A stretch of DNA of 64,000 nucleotides from Alistipes sp. (GTDB taxonomy: Bacteria; Bacteroidota; Bacteroidia; Bacteroidales; Rikenellaceae), in contig JAFOBG010000019.1 in NCBI GenBank assembly GCA_017381935.1, forward strand, positions 59,470-123,469. Reading direction: 5' to 3'. The notes beneath the pieces are model-generated. The model was not told the origin of the DNA and ran no database searches. It saw only the letters and a list, made by a program, of their open reading frames with translations. The position numbers and the translations under genes were made by a program. This document shows positions 61,570 to 64,000 of this stretch, one piece after another (the stretch's first letter is position 1; each line of letters starts with the position of its first letter).

Positions 61570-64000
61570 TTACTTAAGAGTAACCTTCTCAAGATTGAGG
61601 TTAGGGAAGAGAGTTGCGATATTACTTGAAGTTACAGCAACACCATCTACAGTACAGTTCTCAAGAGTAATGTTGCTCCATACTTGGAAATCGGTATTCT
61701 CAGCAAACTCACAACCGCTGAAAGTGTAAGCACGCTTGCCGCCAAGGTGTACCTTGCCGCCATTGAACTGACAGCCGGTTAGCTTAATCTCGCCACCATC
61801 ACTTGCACTGTCGGTCTGGAAATGAAGAGCGTAACCCTCTGAATTAGAACCAAAAGAGCAATTTGTAAATATAACATTCTTGCCATAGCCCTGACGGAAA
61901 CCTGCCTCAAATGTTACCTTTGTGAAAGATGCATTGCTACCATCTGCCATAGTGTAAACGGTGTTTGTAATGGTCATATTCTCAAGGTTAATAGCCTTCC
62001 AAATTGCACCGGTTGACTTGCCGCTTGCATACTGAGTTGTATTTGCAATGCGAACATTATTACCAATACCAATCAGTTTAAGACCATCCTTCTGAATACC
62101 ATTAAGGTCGTAGTCATTACCGTTAGCAAGCATGATAGTTGACTGTGTAGCAGCAGCTGCCTTCAACTGCTCGTTGTTGGAAACGCTTATTGTATTATTG
62201 ATATAAACAACAGTACCCTCTTCGCAGACACCATATAACTCATCAGATGCAACACCCTTAATGGTATTATTATCTATAGTGCAGTTGTTGAAGTACACCT
62301 CTGAGTTCTCAATGTTAATAAGTCCAACTGCAACACCATACATAAAGTCATATGAGCCGCCAAAAGAATAGTTTGCTACAATTGCACACTCTGTAACAGA
62401 GCAGTTCTCAAATTTGCGGTTTTTTGTGCTCTCATTTGTGATACCTGTTAATGCTCCAACTGCAGAAGGACCATTGATAGTACTCTTTGATATAGAAGAG
62501 TTGGTAATCATTCCACTATCATGCTGACCAACAAATCCTCCTACCTGCCAATAATTTCCTGTGATTGTAGAGTTGGTAATGTGGCAATTGTCAATGTTTC
62601 CATATAAAGAACCACAGATAGCTGCAGTATAGCCACGACCTGTTACGGTTGCATTATCTACCTTAAGGTTTTTTACTGAGAGAGTTCCATTAAATAGAGC
62701 CTGATTGTCTGAACTTCCATTATTGATAGTTAGATTTGAGATGGTGTAGTTCTGACCGTCGAAAATAATAGGATTTTCAGGGTCCCAGAATCTGATAGGT
62801 TTATAGTCAATACCTTCCAAATTCATATTTGCAACCAACTTGATAGTCTTACCGCTAAAGAAATTGTCTGTCTGAGCCTCAATCCATGCAAAACCTTCTA
62901 CAGCAGTGATACAGTAGTTGCCCTCATTATCAATAGCTATGCCGTTAGCAATGACCTCTACATTATCAATATATACCTTGCCCTTAGGAGCATCATAACG
63001 CTCACCACCAATAAATTTGCCGTAGATTGACTTATAAGTAACAGCATTACCATTATTATCAACATCGGTAAAGATATTGTCCTCTACAGAACAATTGTTG
63101 ATATACAACTGCTGATTTGCATCAGAATTAATACATCCGATAAATTGACTATTAGCACGCTTACCACTATTTGTAGAGTTAATACCGTTGATTGTAGATT
63201 GTTTAACAGTAGAGTTAGAGATTTTAAACTCACCACCACCAATACCAGCGAAGTAACCAATCAAGCCACCTACACAACCTCCATCTGCGCTATCCAAAGA
63301 CTCGATAGTAGAGTTTAATACATGGCAGTTGTCAATCTTTACATTAGAGGTTCTACCATCGTGAGCAAGAATTGCACCAACTTTATTATTTCCTGAAATA
63401 TACGAATCCTTAACTGTAACATTCTGGCAAGTAACACTTCCATAAGCAGTTCCAATAAGAGCAGCACCGTAGAAATCCTTACCATTACGAGGATAGATAA
63501 CAGTTGCATTGGCAATAGTCAAATCCTTGAAAAGAGTAGTAAGCGCAAGGTTGCCAAATAGTGCAGCCTGAGGCTTATCACCATGGCACTTTGTAATTTG
63601 GAAGTTGCTGATAGTTTTATTATTACCATCAATAGTACCACTAAAACGTTTGCCTCCTACGCCAATAGGAGTCCACTCTGAACCACCTAAGTCAATACTC
63701 TTAGCCAAACGGATAGTAAGACCATTAAATGAAGAGTTGAAATCTTCAGAACGAGTTGCAGGGATAGTACCATTTACAACGCCCGCTACCCATGCAAGCT
63801 CAGCACCGTTATTGATTGTAAAGGTCTTTGTTACTTCATCATAAGATGGAATAGAGGTTGTCTTACCATCCCAAATATCTACAACCTCATCAGGAGTACC
63901 AAATCCTGGCAAAATCTCAACCTTAATCTCAGTCTCCTTAGTAAGAAGCGCACCGAGGATGTTTGTACGGTAGTTCTGCTTAAGCGGAATGTTAGAGTAA
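61570..64000 (-). CDS. Beta-helix surface protein, 5' end outside the window
   Basis: A partial frame of about 809 codons, open to the window edge. The visible N-terminal part reads IPLKQNYRTNILGALLTKE..., ending a fimbrillin-type (DUF6562-like) domain. It is followed by WDG and about 720 residues of right-handed beta-helix (pectin-lyase-like) repeats: many xxIxNxxxxxSTI strands and GLUG-like GGLIGYFAG turns. No catalytic residues of a lyase are evident. A surface adhesin or glycan-binding role is inferred. The 63912 TTG is not the start; the frame continues beyond 64000. Confidence 0.8.
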   Translation of the reverse strand, partial: YSNIPLKQNYRTNILGALLTKETEIKVEILPGFGTPDEVVDIWDGKTTSIPSYDEVTKTFTINNGAELAWVAGVVNGTIPATRSEDFNSSFNGLTIRLAKSIDLGGSEWTPIGVGGKRFSGTIDGNNKTISNFQITKCHGDKPQAALFGNLALTTLFKDLTIANATVIYPRNGKDFYGAALIGTAYGSVTCQNVTVKDSYISGNNKVGAILAHDGRTSNVKIDNCHVLNSTIESLDSADGGCVGGLIGYFAGIGGGEFKISNSTVKQSTINGINSTNSGKRANSQFIGCINSDANQQLYINNCSVEDNIFTDVDNNGNAVTYKSIYGKFIGGERYDAPKGKVYIDNVEVIANGIAIDNEGNYCITAVEGFAWIEAQTDNFFSGKTIKLVANMNLEGIDYKPIRFWDPENPIIFDGQNYTISNLTINNGSSDNQALFNGTLSVKNLKVDNATVTGRGYTAAICGSLYGNIDNCHITNSTITGNYWQVGGFVGQHDSGMITNSSISKSTINGPSAVGALTGITNESTKNRKFENCSVTECAIVANYSFGGSYDFMYGVAVGLINIENSEVYFNNCTIDNNTIKGVASDELYGVCEEGTVVYINNTISVSNNEQLKAAAATQSTIMLANGNDYDLNGIQKDGLKLIGIGNNVRIANTTQYASGKSTGAIWKAINLENMTITNTVYTMADGSNASFTKVTFEAGFRQGYGKNVIFTNCSFGSNSEGYALHFQTDSASDGGEIKLTGCQFNGGKVHLGGKRAYTFSGCEFAENTDFQVWSNITLENCTVDGVAVTSSNIATLFPNLNLEKVTLK

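Noticed and set aside
1-64000. CRISPR array, prophage, IS element or rRNA operon
   Set aside because: No regularly spaced repeats, cas genes, transposase, integrase or rRNA sequence was found on either strand.

Overview
The window is chromosomal DNA from a member of the Bacteroidota, most likely the order Bacteroidales. Three things point there. Promoters follow the TTTG / TAnnTTTG (-33/-7) pattern, and no Shine-Dalgarno sequences are evident. The accessory proteins belong to families typical of this group: fimbrillin-like lipoproteins, DUF4251, DUF5689, BspA-type leucine-rich repeats, M64 peptidase, golvesin/xanthan-lyase-like protein, GIN-domain protein. Gene neighbourhoods such as sufBCDS, panC-panD and smpB-tsaB have family-typical content. 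Genus is not decided here; Rikenellaceae/Alistipes-like is only a guess. No rRNA operon, CRISPR array, insertion sequence, phage or integrase gene was found.

Layout. 1-3.6 kb: an acyl-CoA synthetase and a LytS/LytTR two-component pair. 3.6-8 kb: an orphan HsdR-N-like nuclease-fold protein, a secreted GH2-like pseudoenzyme, and a type II restriction-modification pair lying between tRNA-Lys and tRNA-Ser. 8-14.8 kb: the SUF iron-sulfur assembly operon (sufB, C, D, S) running into tmk and a DoxX/MauE-like membrane protein, with convergent OsmC. 14.9-24.9 kb: a large TPR protein with an outer-membrane barrel, a PH-domain protein, pantothenate genes panC-panD, DUF456 and an M16 lipoprotein protease. 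24.9-30.4 kb: two unknown lipoproteins, a GIN-domain protein and an AddB-like Fe-S nuclease. 30.4-38.8 kb (mostly minus strand): tsaB, smpB, a GNAT, a YgjP-like metallopeptidase, rlmB, an ABC-F ATPase, an unusual GNAT-Rpe fusion, a ROK regulator and fabD.

38.8-64 kb is the accessory, surface-directed half. It holds two paralogous lipoproteins joining a fimbrillin-like head to a calcineurin-type phosphoesterase, a cold-shock protein, an LRR + degenerate thioredoxin + M64 protease lipoprotein, tRNA-Pro, pepD-ispF, tandem DUF4251 proteins and a DUF5689 lipoprotein. A run of golvesin/amidase-like protein, GH20 hexosaminidase, BASS transporter and dusB follows. The window ends with a fimbrillin-like/BspA lipoprotein, a Spy-like protein, a LuxC-type acyl-CoA reductase and a beta-helix surface protein cut by the window edge.

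The main oddities are these: an in-frame GNAT-Rpe fusion with a complete promoter just before the Rpe start; a 15-bp hairpin that buries the only start codon of a lipoprotein gene; four surface proteins that appear to share fimbrillin-type N-terminal modules joined to unrelated effector domains; several genes whose -7 box lies only 4-5 nt before the ATG (near-leaderless mRNAs); and strong intergenic hairpins without T-tracts (sufB-sufC gap, 41.3 kb).
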